A program made the position numbers and the translations under genes. Positions 27,094-35,279 of a stretch of 64,000 bases of DNA are shown piece after piece. The stretch is from JANSWY01 sp965228955 (GTDB taxonomy: Bacteria > Bacteroidota > Bacteroidia > Cytophagales > Cyclobacteriaceae): assembly GCA_965228955.1 (NCBI GenBank), contig OZ245848.1, positions 2,108,001 through 2,172,000 on the forward strand. Reading direction: 5' to 3'. Each line of letters opens with the position of its first letter. Within the stretch, counting starts at the first letter, position 1. The notes under the pieces were generated by a model. That model was not told the origin of the DNA and made no database searches. It saw nothing but the letters and a program-made list of their open reading frames with translations.

Positions 27094-27522
27094 ATGAGTA
27101 AAGCAAAAGCTAATGATACTGTAAAGGTTCATTACACAGGGAAATTGAATGACGGCCAGGTTTTTGATTCGTCGTTAGAAAGAGAGCCGCTTCAATTTGT
27201 AGTAGGAGGGGGACAAATGATTAAAGGATTTGATGCTGCAGTTGATGGCATGGAATTGAATGAGAAGAAGACTGTTACTATTCCTTCGGCTGAAGCATAT
27301 GGTCCGGTTAATGAAGAATTATTTCAAGTAGTTCCAAGAACTGATCTTCCTGAGGATATGGATCCAAAGCAAGGACAGACTTTAGTAGCAACTTCTCCTG
27401 AAGGTCACCAACAGCAAGTGCTTGTTTCTGAAGTAACAGAAGAGACTATTACGATAGACGCTAACCACCCGTTAGCTGGAAAAGACTTGATCTTCGAAAT
27501 CGAGTTAGTCGAAATAGTTTAA
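27094..27522 (+). CDS. FKBP-type peptidyl-prolyl isomerase (SlyD-like)
   Basis: 142 residues, cytoplasmic (no signal). Opens with the FKBP strand VKVHYTGKLNDGQVFDSS and has EPLQFVVGGGQMIKGFD and the IPSAEAYGP motif before the insert-in-flap domain (about 70-120). The SlyD class combines prolyl isomerase and chaperone activities; the metal-binding His/Cys-rich tail of E. coli SlyD is absent. Monocistronic with a terminator at 27555-27597. Confidence 0.95.
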   Translation: MSKAKANDTVKVHYTGKLNDGQVFDSSLEREPLQFVVGGGQMIKGFDAAVDGMELNEKKTVTIPSAEAYGPVNEELFQVVPRTDLPEDMDPKQGQTLVATSPEGHQQQVLVSEVTEETITIDANHPLAGKDLIFEIELVEIV

Positions 27523-27554
27523 TATCATATGATAATAAATCAATGACTTTTGAA

Positions 27555-27597
27555 GGGGTCAAAATGTAGCTATACGCTCCGTTTTGGCCCTTTTTTG
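27555..27597 (+). terminator. rho-independent terminator of the FKBP gene
   Basis: GGGTCAAAA pairs with TTTTGGCCC (27556-27564, 27582-27590; one wobble) and is followed at once by six T residues. It lies 33 bp after the stop codon. Confidence 0.88.
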
Positions 27598-27806
27598 TTT
27601 CTGTAATTTTTCAACCATTACTGTCTATTGCGATTCTTTGATTATACGAAATCAATATTTTATTGAATTTATCTGAGGCTGGTTGAAGAAAATTTGAAAT
27701 CTAAGCCGTTATTCGTCATTAAAGTGATGCATATTGTTTGAAAGGAGCTGGCAATCAAAGACTTTTGAAGATTAAACCCTATGGTTAAATCAAAAAAAAT
27801 AGTCTT

Positions 27807-27986
27807 ATGAAAAAGTTAGTTTATGTATTCGTATTAGGAGTGATCATGTCTTTTGGTTTCTCAGCTTGCAGCTCTCACGATGAGGTTTTGGATGAGATGG
27901 AGACGCCAGTTTTGGAAGCGGAGAGTGATAGTGATGATGAGGAAGAAGCGACTGATCCTCCTGCTTCGACTGGATCAAACGGATAA
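27807..27986 (+). CDS. small acidic lipoprotein
   Basis: 59 residues. A Lys-Lys start and hydrophobic run end in the lipobox FSAC (Cys21), after which nearly every second residue is acidic (EAESDSDDEEEATD), closing with a PPASTGSNG tail. The mature part is about 39 residues, disordered and strongly negative. I do not recognise a family. The gene has its own terminator (28000-28027) and precedes the TPR gene by 54 bp. The lipobox and terminator support a real gene despite its size. Confidence 0.75.
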   Translation: MKKLVYVFVLGVIMSFGFSACSSHDEVLDEMETPVLEAESDSDDEEEATDPPASTGSNG

Positions 27987-27999
27987 TGCATTGAACGAA

Positions 28000-28027
28000 A
28001 AGGTAAGGTTTTTCCTTACCTTTTTTT
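28000..28027 (+). terminator. rho-independent terminator after the small lipoprotein
   Basis: AAGGTAAGG / CCTTACCTT with a TTTTT loop (stem arms 28000-28008 and 28014-28022) and a T7 run. The run ends only 13 bp before the ATG of the next gene (28041), leaving no room for a separate promoter after it, so partial readthrough probably feeds the TPR gene (inference). Confidence 0.9.
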
Positions 28028-28040
28028 ATATCTTTAAGGT

Positions 28041-29327
28041 ATGATGCGAAAGTTTTATTTTTTGGTCGGAGTAATTCTATGCAGCACTTCCATATTTGCT
28101 AATAGTGAAATTTCCGAAATAGAGGAATTGATTCGTCAATCTCATGAATCCCTTTCTAACAAAAATTGGATTGAGGCTTATGCGATTGCTGATGAATCTT
28201 ATTTGTTAAGCAAATCGACAGACTATGCGTGGGGTATGGCGAATTCTCAATTTATTAAAGGATGGTCAAAATTTAAGGAGAATCAATTGTCTGAGGCGCT
28301 GCTTTTGTATCTGGAGTCACTTAGGATATTACAGGAACGTTTTGAAGATAATGAAAAGCTCCAACTGAAAGCATCCCTTCATATGAATGTCGGTCAGATT
28401 TACAGATTATATAGTAATTATGAAGGTGCATTGAATTTTTATGAACAGGGCTTGGAATTTGCAAGGAATAATGATGATCAAGAAAGGATAATAAAATTCA
28501 CTTATAATATCGGAGTTGTGCATAAATATGCTGGCTCTTTAGCGGAAGCTGCAAAATACTTTGTTGAATCAAAGTACCTTTCGCTTAATCAAAAAAGCGA
28601 TAAATGGTATTTTAATAGTATTAACCAACTCGGTCTGATCAACAAGGATCTGGAAAGGTATGACAGTGCTAGGTTTTATTTTGATCAGGCTTTTCCGGTT
28701 ACTGATAGACTACAAAATAAGAGCAAGTATCGGGCAATGATTTATCACAATAAGGCTAACTCTTATTTTTTGGAAGGTGATTTCTATAATGCGCAAATAT
28801 TTTTCACCAAGTCTCTTGAGGAAAAGCCGAAATTTATAAGCTATAAGGATTTATCAGAAATGCTTTTGGCGCAAGGTGATTATGAGGCAGCATATAATGC
28901 AGCTGTAGCTGCTACTGAACTGTATGATGCTGAGAAAGTAACTACTGAAAACGCTTCGATATTTCAAATATTAGGAAGTGCATGCTTCGCTTCGGGCAGG
29001 AATGACGAAGGTAGGTTATATATGGACCGCTTCACAACAGAAATAAACAAATACCTAGAAACCCGAGAATACACCAAAAAACTAGAAGACGCCTACCAAA
29101 TAGATCTTCTAACTAAGCAGTACTTCCTCAAATTAGAACAACAAAAGAGACAAGCTCAAATCATACAGCTTTCATGGTTCTTCGGAATTGTTGTCTTTGC
29201 GTTTATCCTATTGTTTTTTGCCCAAAGATGGTATCAGAAAAGGAAGAAAGCAGATGCTACCGATGCTATCAAAGCTATCTTTAATCAAAGTGAAATATTG
29301 AGGGGTAGTTTGGATAGGGAGTTGTAG
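28041..29327 (+). CDS. secreted-anchored TPR protein, sensor-like but without output domain
   Basis: 428 residues. Signal peptide (1-20, IFANS), then about seven TPR-type helical repeats (about 30-330; for example ALLLYLESLRI and YEGALNFYEQGLEFA), a coiled-coil segment and one membrane helix (about 375-393). The part beyond the membrane is only about 35 residues. The layout matches TPR-histidine kinases and TPR-LuxR regulators of Bacteroidota up to the membrane helix but lacks the kinase or HTH. Codon choice changes sharply from about 29035 (residue about 332) to C/A-rich, a composition that continues through the following noncoding DNA into the DUF559 gene. The C-terminus may have been replaced by recombination (inference). 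Confidence 0.85.
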   Translation: MMRKFYFLVGVILCSTSIFANSEISEIEELIRQSHESLSNKNWIEAYAIADESYLLSKSTDYAWGMANSQFIKGWSKFKENQLSEALLLYLESLRILQERFEDNEKLQLKASLHMNVGQIYRLYSNYEGALNFYEQGLEFARNNDDQERIIKFTYNIGVVHKYAGSLAEAAKYFVESKYLSLNQKSDKWYFNSINQLGLINKDLERYDSARFYFDQAFPVTDRLQNKSKYRAMIYHNKANSYFLEGDFYNAQIFFTKSLEEKPKFISYKDLSEMLLAQGDYEAAYNAAVAATELYDAEKVTTENASIFQILGSACFASGRNDEGRLYMDRFTTEINKYLETREYTKKLEDAYQIDLLTKQYFLKLEQQKRQAQIIQLSWFFGIVVFAFILLFFAQRWYQKRKKADATDAIKAIFNQSEILRGSLDREL

Positions 29328-29425
29328 GTCCACCAAGTCAAAAAAACTCAAACCAGAGATACTAGACTACCAGATACTAGTTTAGCAGTTTAAGGTACTA
29401 TCCCAATAAGGTTGCATAGCAGCCG

Positions 29426-29454
29426 TCCCCCCTTCGAAGGGGCCAGGGGGATGT
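29426..29454. repeat. left inverted repeat of the DUF559 unit
   Basis: TCCCCCCTTCGAAGGGG followed by CCAGGGGGATGT. Its reverse complement matches the sequence at 29862-29891 (ACATCCCCCT..CCCCTTCGAAGGGGG) with only a few differences in the middle. Each arm also contains the short palindrome CCCCTTCGAAGGGG. Confidence 0.9.
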
Positions 29455-29486
29455 AATACCACAAACTCTAAACCAACCACAAATCA

Positions 29487-29858
29487 ATGCCTAAATACCA
29501 TCACTACAACAAAAAGCTTAAACCCTACGCCCGCAGACACAGAAACAAAAGCACTAAAGCAGAAATCAGAATGTGGTCACAAGTCTTGCGTGCAAGGAAA
29601 ATGATGGGATATGAGTTTTTAAGACAAAGACCGATTGATTGGTTTATAGCTGACTTCTTTTGTAAGGAGTTGAAGTTGGTGATTGAAGTAGATGGCTATA
29701 CCCACAGCTGGCCGGAGACGATTGAGAGGGATAAGAGGAAGACTCGGGTTTTGAAGGAATTTGGTTACCGAGTTTTGAGGTTTACCGATGAGGAGGTTTT
29801 GTTTCATACTGATAGTGTGAGGAGGCTATTGGAGCTTTGGATTGATAAGAATGGGTAG
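29487..29858 (+). CDS. DUF559 domain protein, predicted restriction-like endonuclease
   Basis: 123 residues. Typical DUF559 order: basic N-terminus (NKKLKPYARRHRNKSTKAE), EIRMWSQVLRARKMMGYEFLRQRP, the PD-(D/E)xK-like core with D48/E-x-D motif (DFFCKELKLVIEVDGYTHS), and RVLRFTDEEV at the end. The fold is related to the very-short-patch-repair (Vsr) endonucleases; substrate and biological role are unknown. It is monocistronic and lies within an inverted-repeat-bounded unit. The first third of the gene is C/A-rich while the rest is G/T-rich. Confidence 0.9.
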   Translation: MPKYHHYNKKLKPYARRHRNKSTKAEIRMWSQVLRARKMMGYEFLRQRPIDWFIADFFCKELKLVIEVDGYTHSWPETIERDKRKTRVLKEFGYRVLRFTDEEVLFHTDSVRRLLELWIDKNG

Positions 29859-29861
29859 TTG

Positions 29862-29891
29862 ACATCCCCCTAACCCCCTTCGAAGGGGGAA
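29862..29891. repeat. right inverted repeat of the DUF559 unit
   Basis: ACATCCCCCTAACCCCCTTC followed by GAAGGGGGAA, beginning 4 bp after the DUF559 stop codon. It is the inverted partner of 29426-29454. Confidence 0.9.
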
Positions 29892-29892
29892 G

Positions 29893-29918
29893 TTTAGATT
29901 GCCTGGAGGCAATCTAAA
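29893..29918. terminator. hairpin next to the tyrS 3' end
   Basis: Perfect 11-bp inverted repeat TTTAGATTGCC / GGCAATCTAAA with TGGA loop. No long U-run follows on either strand, so it may be an mRNA-stabilising or factor-assisted terminator for tyrS (stop at 29951, minus) or the outer part of the DUF559 unit. Confidence 0.5.
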
Positions 29919-29950
29919 TTGGTGAGTGCCGAGTGTTGACGTTGCTGCTC

Positions 29951-31237
29951 TTATTCAACAACTATTAAATAATAATTTCTTCGTCCCTTTTGGGCTAGGA
30001 GGTATTTGCCCTGGATTAAGTCAAATTCTACGGGCTGCTCTGATGAAGTAAGTTTAGCTTTGTTGACACTTACTCCACCTCCTTTAATCATTCTTCTTGC
30101 TTCTCCCTTTGATGGGAAGATAATTCCCTCGGTTACTTCAGATAATAAGTCAGTAACATTACCAGCGGATTCCAACGCAGATTTGCTTATTGTTGCCTGA
30201 GGAACTCCTTCAAATACAGAAAGAAGTGTGTTTTCATCTATCGAGGCTAAATCTTCGGTTGTAGACTTTCCAAACAATATTTGTGAAGCCTTAATAGCCA
30301 TGTCTAAATCTTCTTTGCTGTGAACTCTTTCTGTAATATCCTCTGCTATTGCTTTTTGAAGAATTCTATTATGAGGAGCTTCAGCGTGTTCAGCTTCTAA
30401 TGCTTCAATTTCTTCTTTGCCCTTTAGAGTGAAGATTCTGATGTAGTTCTTTGCATCTTCATCGGAAGAGTTTAGCCAGTATTGGTAGAATTTGTAAGGA
30501 GACGTCTTTTCCTTATCTAACCAAACATTACCGCCTTCAGTCTTTCCGAATTTAGTTCCATCGGCTTTCTTAATCAAAGGAGTAGTTAGTGCGAATGCTT
30601 CGCCCTGGTCTTTTCTTCTGATAAGTTCAGTTCCTGTTACAATATTTCCCCACTGATCAGAACCTCCTAATTGGAGTTTGCAGTTTTTGTTTTTCCACAA
30701 CCAGTAGAAATCGTATCCTTGAACAAGCTGGTAGCTAAATTCTGTAAAACTCAAACCTGTTTCCAGTCTTGTTTTTACAGAGTCTTTTGCCATCATATAA
30801 TTCACGGTGATGTGCTTTCCTACGTCTCTGATGAATTCAAGGAAGTTGAAATTTTTAAACCAGTCGTAGTTGTTTACTACTTCTGCAGAGTTATCTCCGG
30901 AATTGAAATCAAGAAATTTCTCAAGTTGCTTCTGTACGCAATTCAGGTTGTGTTCCAGGATGTCTTCCGAAAGTAAGTTTCTTTCGGCTGATTTTCCTGA
31001 TGGATCACCAACCATTCCGGTAGCACCTCCCACAAGAGCAAAAGGTTTGTGCCCACATCTTTGGAAATGCACTAAAGTCATGATTTGAACTAAAGAACCA
31101 ATATGCAATGAATCAGCAGTTGGATCGAACCCGATATAGGCGCTTACAATTTCACCACTATTCAACAACTCTTCTGTTCCAGGCATAATGTCGTGGATCA
31201 TGCCTCTCCACTTTAGTTCTTCTACGAAATCTTTCAT
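29951..31237 (-). CDS. tyrS: tyrosine--tRNA ligase
   Basis: 428 residues. Class I synthetase with the HIGH-equivalent HIGSL (GFDPTADSLHIGSL), the tyrosine-binding QLGGSDQWGN region, the KMSKS-equivalent KFGKT and a C-terminal S4 RNA-binding domain (GKGEARRMIKGGGVSVN, about 360-428). Charges tRNA-Tyr in the cytoplasm. Length is normal. No T-box or other leader is evident upstream. Confidence 0.97.
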   Translation of the reverse strand: MKDFVEELKWRGMIHDIMPGTEELLNSGEIVSAYIGFDPTADSLHIGSLVQIMTLVHFQRCGHKPFALVGGATGMVGDPSGKSAERNLLSEDILEHNLNCVQKQLEKFLDFNSGDNSAEVVNNYDWFKNFNFLEFIRDVGKHITVNYMMAKDSVKTRLETGLSFTEFSYQLVQGYDFYWLWKNKNCKLQLGGSDQWGNIVTGTELIRRKDQGEAFALTTPLIKKADGTKFGKTEGGNVWLDKEKTSPYKFYQYWLNSSDEDAKNYIRIFTLKGKEEIEALEAEHAEAPHNRILQKAIAEDITERVHSKEDLDMAIKASQILFGKSTTEDLASIDENTLLSVFEGVPQATISKSALESAGNVTDLLSEVTEGIIFPSKGEARRMIKGGGVSVNKAKLTSSEQPVEFDLIQGKYLLAQKGRRNYYLIVVE

Positions 31238-31416
31238 TACTTCAGTTCAAAAATTGAGGTGCAAAAATGAATCATTCCTCTGGAAATGAAAAGGTGTTTT
31301 GATGTTTTTGTTGAAAGTGCAATTCCAGCTTTATTAATGTCCTGTGTGTCTGTATATTTAGAAACTGAAATTTAAAACTACTCGTACAACCAATAGGTCA
31401 ATAGCTGACAACCTTA

Positions 31417-32163
31417 ATGATCAACAGAACCCTAATTGTTACACTCATCACGCTGAGTCTAATTGTATTACCTGAGAGTAAGGTACAAGCTCAGGAAACA
31501 AATACTAGAAACAAAACACTGCAATTACGGACTGGTTTGGACTACTTTTTATTGAATGACAAAAGAGCATCGAACCTAAATTACACAGGTTCTGGTTTCA
31601 ATATTGGAATTGGACTTCTTAACCATGATGAGAAAAAGAGGAATCATTATAACCTTAGGATAGTATTCCCAACGCTTACTAGTCAGTTGGAAAATGAGAT
31701 GACTGGAGTTCTTGGTGAGTTTAATTACCAACATCTAAGAAAAACTAAGTGGTCAGTGGTTGGTGGTGATTTGGCTATTGGTGGTTTTGTCAAGATGAAA
31801 TCCTTCATTAGAACTTTTACTATATTGAATGAACAAGTGTCAGGAGAGATATTCACCTCATTGGGGCCATCAGTCTATTGGAGCAAGGCAATTGCGAAAA
31901 GGCATTTATTGACTGTACAAGCACAGCAACCACTTGTTGCATATGTGTTGGATTTTGATAGTTACATTGTTCCTGAGGAAGGGCTTGTTACAATAGCTGA
32001 ATTTGTTGATTATGATTTCGATCTTCAATATGAGTTTAGCGCTTATGCAAAAGCATCATTTTATCTGCATTATCATTTTAATTATTACAGAATTCGTAGA
32101 GGAATAGCTCCTGTAAAATATGGGTCCAGTCAGTTTCTGGTTGGTTTAAATATTAGATTATGA
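31417..32163 (+). CDS. outer-membrane-type hypothetical protein
   Basis: 248 residues with a signal peptide (cleaved near VQAQE) and alternating beta-strand pattern ending in an aromatic/basic strand FLVGLNIRL, which is compatible with a small outer-membrane beta-barrel. No family recognised. Its stop overlaps the start of the S41 peptidase gene (ATGA), so the two are translationally coupled and probably work together at the outer membrane. Confidence 0.8.
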   Translation: MINRTLIVTLITLSLIVLPESKVQAQETNTRNKTLQLRTGLDYFLLNDKRASNLNYTGSGFNIGIGLLNHDEKKRNHYNLRIVFPTLTSQLENEMTGVLGEFNYQHLRKTKWSVVGGDLAIGGFVKMKSFIRTFTILNEQVSGEIFTSLGPSVYWSKAIAKRHLLTVQAQQPLVAYVLDFDSYIVPEEGLVTIAEFVDYDFDLQYEFSAYAKASFYLHYHFNYYRIRRGIAPVKYGSSQFLVGLNIRL

Positions 32164-33164
32164 ATAGAATAATTGTCTCTTTATTAATTTTGACGATTTT
32201 GTCATCATGTGGAAACTTGTTGATAGATGATGATCCCGAAAATACTTTGGTGAGCAATTTTGATGTTTTTTGGGAGGAAATGGACAGGCATTATTCCTAT
32301 TTCGAATACAAAGGAGTGGATTGGGATTCGGTAAGAACCAGATATCGACCCGTGGTGGAGCAATACGGTTCATCCGGTCAGTTATTCGATTTGATGGAAC
32401 AAATTATAGTTTCCCTGGAGGACGGACATGTGACATTGTTTTCGTCTAGCCGGGTGGCGGAATATAATTATACGGAAGGGTTTCCCAATAATACTTTGGA
32501 GTACGCTAAGAACTATCTTGAAAACATTAAGGGTTCTAATTCAATCTTAATGTCAGGTGACGTTGAAGGTGAGAATATTGGTTATATCCGGGTCAGTACA
32601 TTTACAGGTGACATGTCGGCGTTTGAAAGGATTGATGATATTATGCAAGACTTTTCGGATAAGGATGGGATTATAATAGATCTGCGAATTAATGGAGGAG
32701 GAGATGATCGGAATGCGTTGAAGATAACCTCGAAGTTTGCGGATGAAAGAAGAGCATTTAGGAGAGTAAGATATCGCAACGGACCTGCTCACGACGATTT
32801 TACCGATTGGATTACGGATTACGTGCCGAAAGGAGAAGATGTTTACTCTGGTCCTGTTATGCTATTAACTAACCGTAGGTGCTTCAGTTCAACTGAGGGA
32901 TTTATTCTCTCTATGAAAGTACAGCCCAACGTGAAATTGGTAGGTGGCATTACCGGTGGAGGCTCTGGAAATCCAATAGAACGGGAATTACCAAATGGCT
33001 GGCTATTTAGATTATCTACCTGGATGGTATCAGAACCAGATGGGAAAATCAATGAGGGGATTGGCATACTTCCTGATTATGAGGTGAATATTTCTGAAGA
33101 AGATATAGTTGACAGGCGTGATACCATTTTGGAACGCGCTATAGAAGAAATCAATAATCTGTAG
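32160..33164 (+). CDS. S41-family (C-terminal processing) peptidase lipoprotein
   Basis: 334 residues. Lipobox LSSC (Cys17). The tri-helical N-terminal part of S41 proteins is present (about 30-90), with IIIDLRINGGGDDRNAL (172-186), the GPVMLLTNRRCFSSTEGF nucleophile segment (Ser243 likely) and GGITGGGSGNP. No obvious PDZ domain lies between, so it belongs to the tricorn-core/tail-protease-like S41 branch without PDZ. Coupled to the upstream beta-barrel-like gene by a 4-bp overlap. Confidence 0.92.
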   Translation: MNRIIVSLLILTILSSCGNLLIDDDPENTLVSNFDVFWEEMDRHYSYFEYKGVDWDSVRTRYRPVVEQYGSSGQLFDLMEQIIVSLEDGHVTLFSSSRVAEYNYTEGFPNNTLEYAKNYLENIKGSNSILMSGDVEGENIGYIRVSTFTGDMSAFERIDDIMQDFSDKDGIIIDLRINGGGDDRNALKITSKFADERRAFRRVRYRNGPAHDDFTDWITDYVPKGEDVYSGPVMLLTNRRCFSSTEGFILSMKVQPNVKLVGGITGGGSGNPIERELPNGWLFRLSTWMVSEPDGKINEGIGILPDYEVNISEEDIVDRRDTILERAIEEINNL

Positions 33165-33165
33165 G

Positions 33166-33238
33166 AGCCCTGGAAGACCGATGTTGGTTGTGCGGGGAAG
33201 TCTGGAAGGCGGTTGGCCATGTGGGTGGCTTCAGGGCT
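33166..33238. other. GC-rich structured segment after the S41 gene
   Basis: A 73-bp stretch that is clearly richer in G than its surroundings; its ends AGCCCTGGAAG and CTTCAGGGCT pair (one bulged G). It has no T-run and no ORF. It could be an RNA 3' structure or a degenerate repeat; nothing more can be said from sequence alone. Confidence 0.35.
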
Positions 33239-33347
33239 GGTTGTGTGGTCCCAAAAATAATGACATTTACTAGCTAAAATTACTCCTCTTATCAGTGGGA
33301 ATTTAACCTAAAATGGTTAAGTTGAAGGTGATTTTAATGGAATTTGT

Positions 33348-35279
33348 ATGGGAGATTTGAATGTTCGACTGGTTTCCAGCCAGAAGCAACTGAATGAATT
33401 TACAAGGCATTTACTGAAGGACGTTCATGCATTGGAGAGGATGTTGGAAGAGGAGTGGTTTAATGAGGATCCAATTCACATTGGTGCTGAACAAGAAATC
33501 TGTCTAGTCGACCATCATTTTAAGCCATCACCAAGTGCTTTGCAGGTTTTAGATGAAGTTGGTTATGAGAATTTCACGACGGAATTGGCTAAGTTCAACA
33601 TTGAGGCAAATCTTGACCCACATGAACTAAAGGGTAGTTGCTTTTCTGATATGCAATCCCAGCTTGAAGGACATTTACAAACTCTGGAAAGGGCACTTGA
33701 AGGAAAAGGACTCAACTATGTGTTGACAGGCATTCTTCCTACAATCAGAAAGTTTGATATGGAGTTGGATAACCTCACTCCACTTAAACGTTATGATTCA
33801 TTAATCAAAGCGATTAATAGAATGAGGGGTAACTCACATGAGTTGCGGATAAATGGAATGGATGAGCTGATCATTACGCAGGATAGCGCAATGCTGGAGT
33901 CCTGTAATACTTCATTTCAGGTGCATCTTCAGGTTCGACCTTCAGAATATGTGGATAAGTACAATTTAGCACAGGTACTTGCCGCGCCGGTTTTGGCTAT
34001 TGCCTGTAATTCACCGCTTTTATTTGGTAAAAGATTATGGGCTGAAACCCGTGTCGCATTGTTTCAACAAAGTATTGATACCAGAAAAGCCGGAGAGCAT
34101 ATCAGGGATAGAAGTCCGAGGGTGTTTTTTGGCAATTGTTGGCTGGAGAACTCCATATCCGAAATGTATAAAGAGGACATTGCCAGGTTCAGGGCAATGA
34201 TGATGACTGACTATGAGAAGGATGTACTGAAGATGATGGATGATGGAATCACTCCAAAATTGAGGGCGCTAATGATTCATAACAGTACGGTCTACCGATG
34301 GAATAGACCTTGTTACGGAGTAAGTCCGAATGGTAAGCCACATTTGAGGATAGAAAATAGAGTCTTGCCAGCTGGTCCAACACCAATTGATGAAATGGCC
34401 AATGCAGCTTTTTGGATTGGTCTTATGAATGGGTTTCAGGATGAATTTAAGGATGTTACTCAGTTAATAGAGTTTGATGAAGCCAGGGATAATTTCCTTT
34501 CTGCAGCAAGAGATGGGTTGAATACTGATTTTACCTGGTTTAATGGGCAGAAGGTCGATGTTTGTGAACTGATAAGAAAAGAACTGATACCAATTGCGAG
34601 ACAAGGACTGGAGAGATCAAATGTATCCAAATCTGATATCGATAAGTATCTTGATGTTATAGAAGGGAGGAATGAGAAAAGGCAGACTGGAACACAATGG
34701 GTTTTAAACTCTCATTCCAAACTTGCAAAGCAAACTACCAGAGAAGAGATTTCAGTTGCACTCACTAGTTCAATGATTGAGAATCAGAGAAAAGGAATTC
34801 CTGTGCATCAGTGGAAACTAGCCGACCTGGAATCAATAGAAGGTTGGAATCCACATTCATTATTGGTGGAGGAATTTATGACTACAGATGTATTTACTGT
34901 ACATCCTAATGATATCCCGGAATTCGTTGCTGATATATTGGATTGGAGGAATATTAAGTACGTGCCTATAGAAGATGATAAAGGGATATTGAAAGGCTTG
35001 GTCACGTTTAAAATAATGTTAAATTACTTCAGCAAAAAGGCCAACAACAATGGTAAAGAGGATGTTACTGTAAAGGATTTGATGATAAAGAATCCTATCA
35101 CGATCCATCCGGAAGCATCAATAACAGAAGCTTTGAAATTGATGAAAGCGAATAAAACAGATTGCGTACCGGTGGTGAAAAAGAATAAGTTAATAGGCCT
35201 TATTACAGAGGGCGATTTTTTAAGAATCACAGCCAGCCTGTTGAATAGAATTGAGAAGAACGAGCTGTTAAGTAAATAA
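33348..35279 (+). CDS. GCS2-family (glutamate-cysteine ligase-like) protein fused to CBS domains
   Basis: 643 residues. The N-terminal about 500 residues are of the GCS2 type, a glutamine-synthetase-like ligase fold: IGAEQEICLVD near residue 45, FNIEANLDP (about 85-93), the Asn/Arg-rich GNSHELRINGMDEL segment and RIENRVLPAGPTP. The C-terminal about 140 residues form two CBS repeats (VEEFMTTDVFTVHPND and VKDLMIKNPITIHPEASITEA), a nucleotide-sensing Bateman module. The ligase joins Glu to an amine (cysteine in the namesake), and CBS fusion suggests regulation by adenylates (inference). Directly followed, with zero gap, by an aspartoacylase-like hydrolase; no ATP-grasp ligase is present here. 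Confidence 0.9.
   Translation: MGDLNVRLVSSQKQLNEFTRHLLKDVHALERMLEEEWFNEDPIHIGAEQEICLVDHHFKPSPSALQVLDEVGYENFTTELAKFNIEANLDPHELKGSCFSDMQSQLEGHLQTLERALEGKGLNYVLTGILPTIRKFDMELDNLTPLKRYDSLIKAINRMRGNSHELRINGMDELIITQDSAMLESCNTSFQVHLQVRPSEYVDKYNLAQVLAAPVLAIACNSPLLFGKRLWAETRVALFQQSIDTRKAGEHIRDRSPRVFFGNCWLENSISEMYKEDIARFRAMMMTDYEKDVLKMMDDGITPKLRALMIHNSTVYRWNRPCYGVSPNGKPHLRIENRVLPAGPTPIDEMANAAFWIGLMNGFQDEFKDVTQLIEFDEARDNFLSAARDGLNTDFTWFNGQKVDVCELIRKELIPIARQGLERSNVSKSDIDKYLDVIEGRNEKRQTGTQWVLNSHSKLAKQTTREEISVALTSSMIENQRKGIPVHQWKLADLESIEGWNPHSLLVEEFMTTDVFTVHPNDIPEFVADILDWRNIKYVPIEDDKGILKGLVTFKIMLNYFSKKANNNGKEDVTVKDLMIKNPITIHPEASITEALKLMKANKTDCVPVVKKNKLIGLITEGDFLRITASLLNRIEKNELLSK

Larger units (their letters stand above)
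29426..29891. mobile_element. putative DUF559 cassette bounded by inverted repeats
   Basis: About 466 bp: two about 29-bp inverted repeats frame a single gene for a DUF559 nuclease-like protein. The same arrangement (DUF559 gene with CATCCCCCTAACCCCCTTCGAAGGGGG-type flanks, from memory) is widespread in Bacteroidota, which suggests a small dispersing element; no transposase is present, so the mode of movement is unknown. I do not see a clear target-site duplication. Confidence 0.55.

Noticed and set aside
29893..29918. Target-site duplication or part of the DUF559 element
   Set aside because: No matching copy lies on the left side of the unit; it reads as a hairpin linked to the tyrS 3' end.
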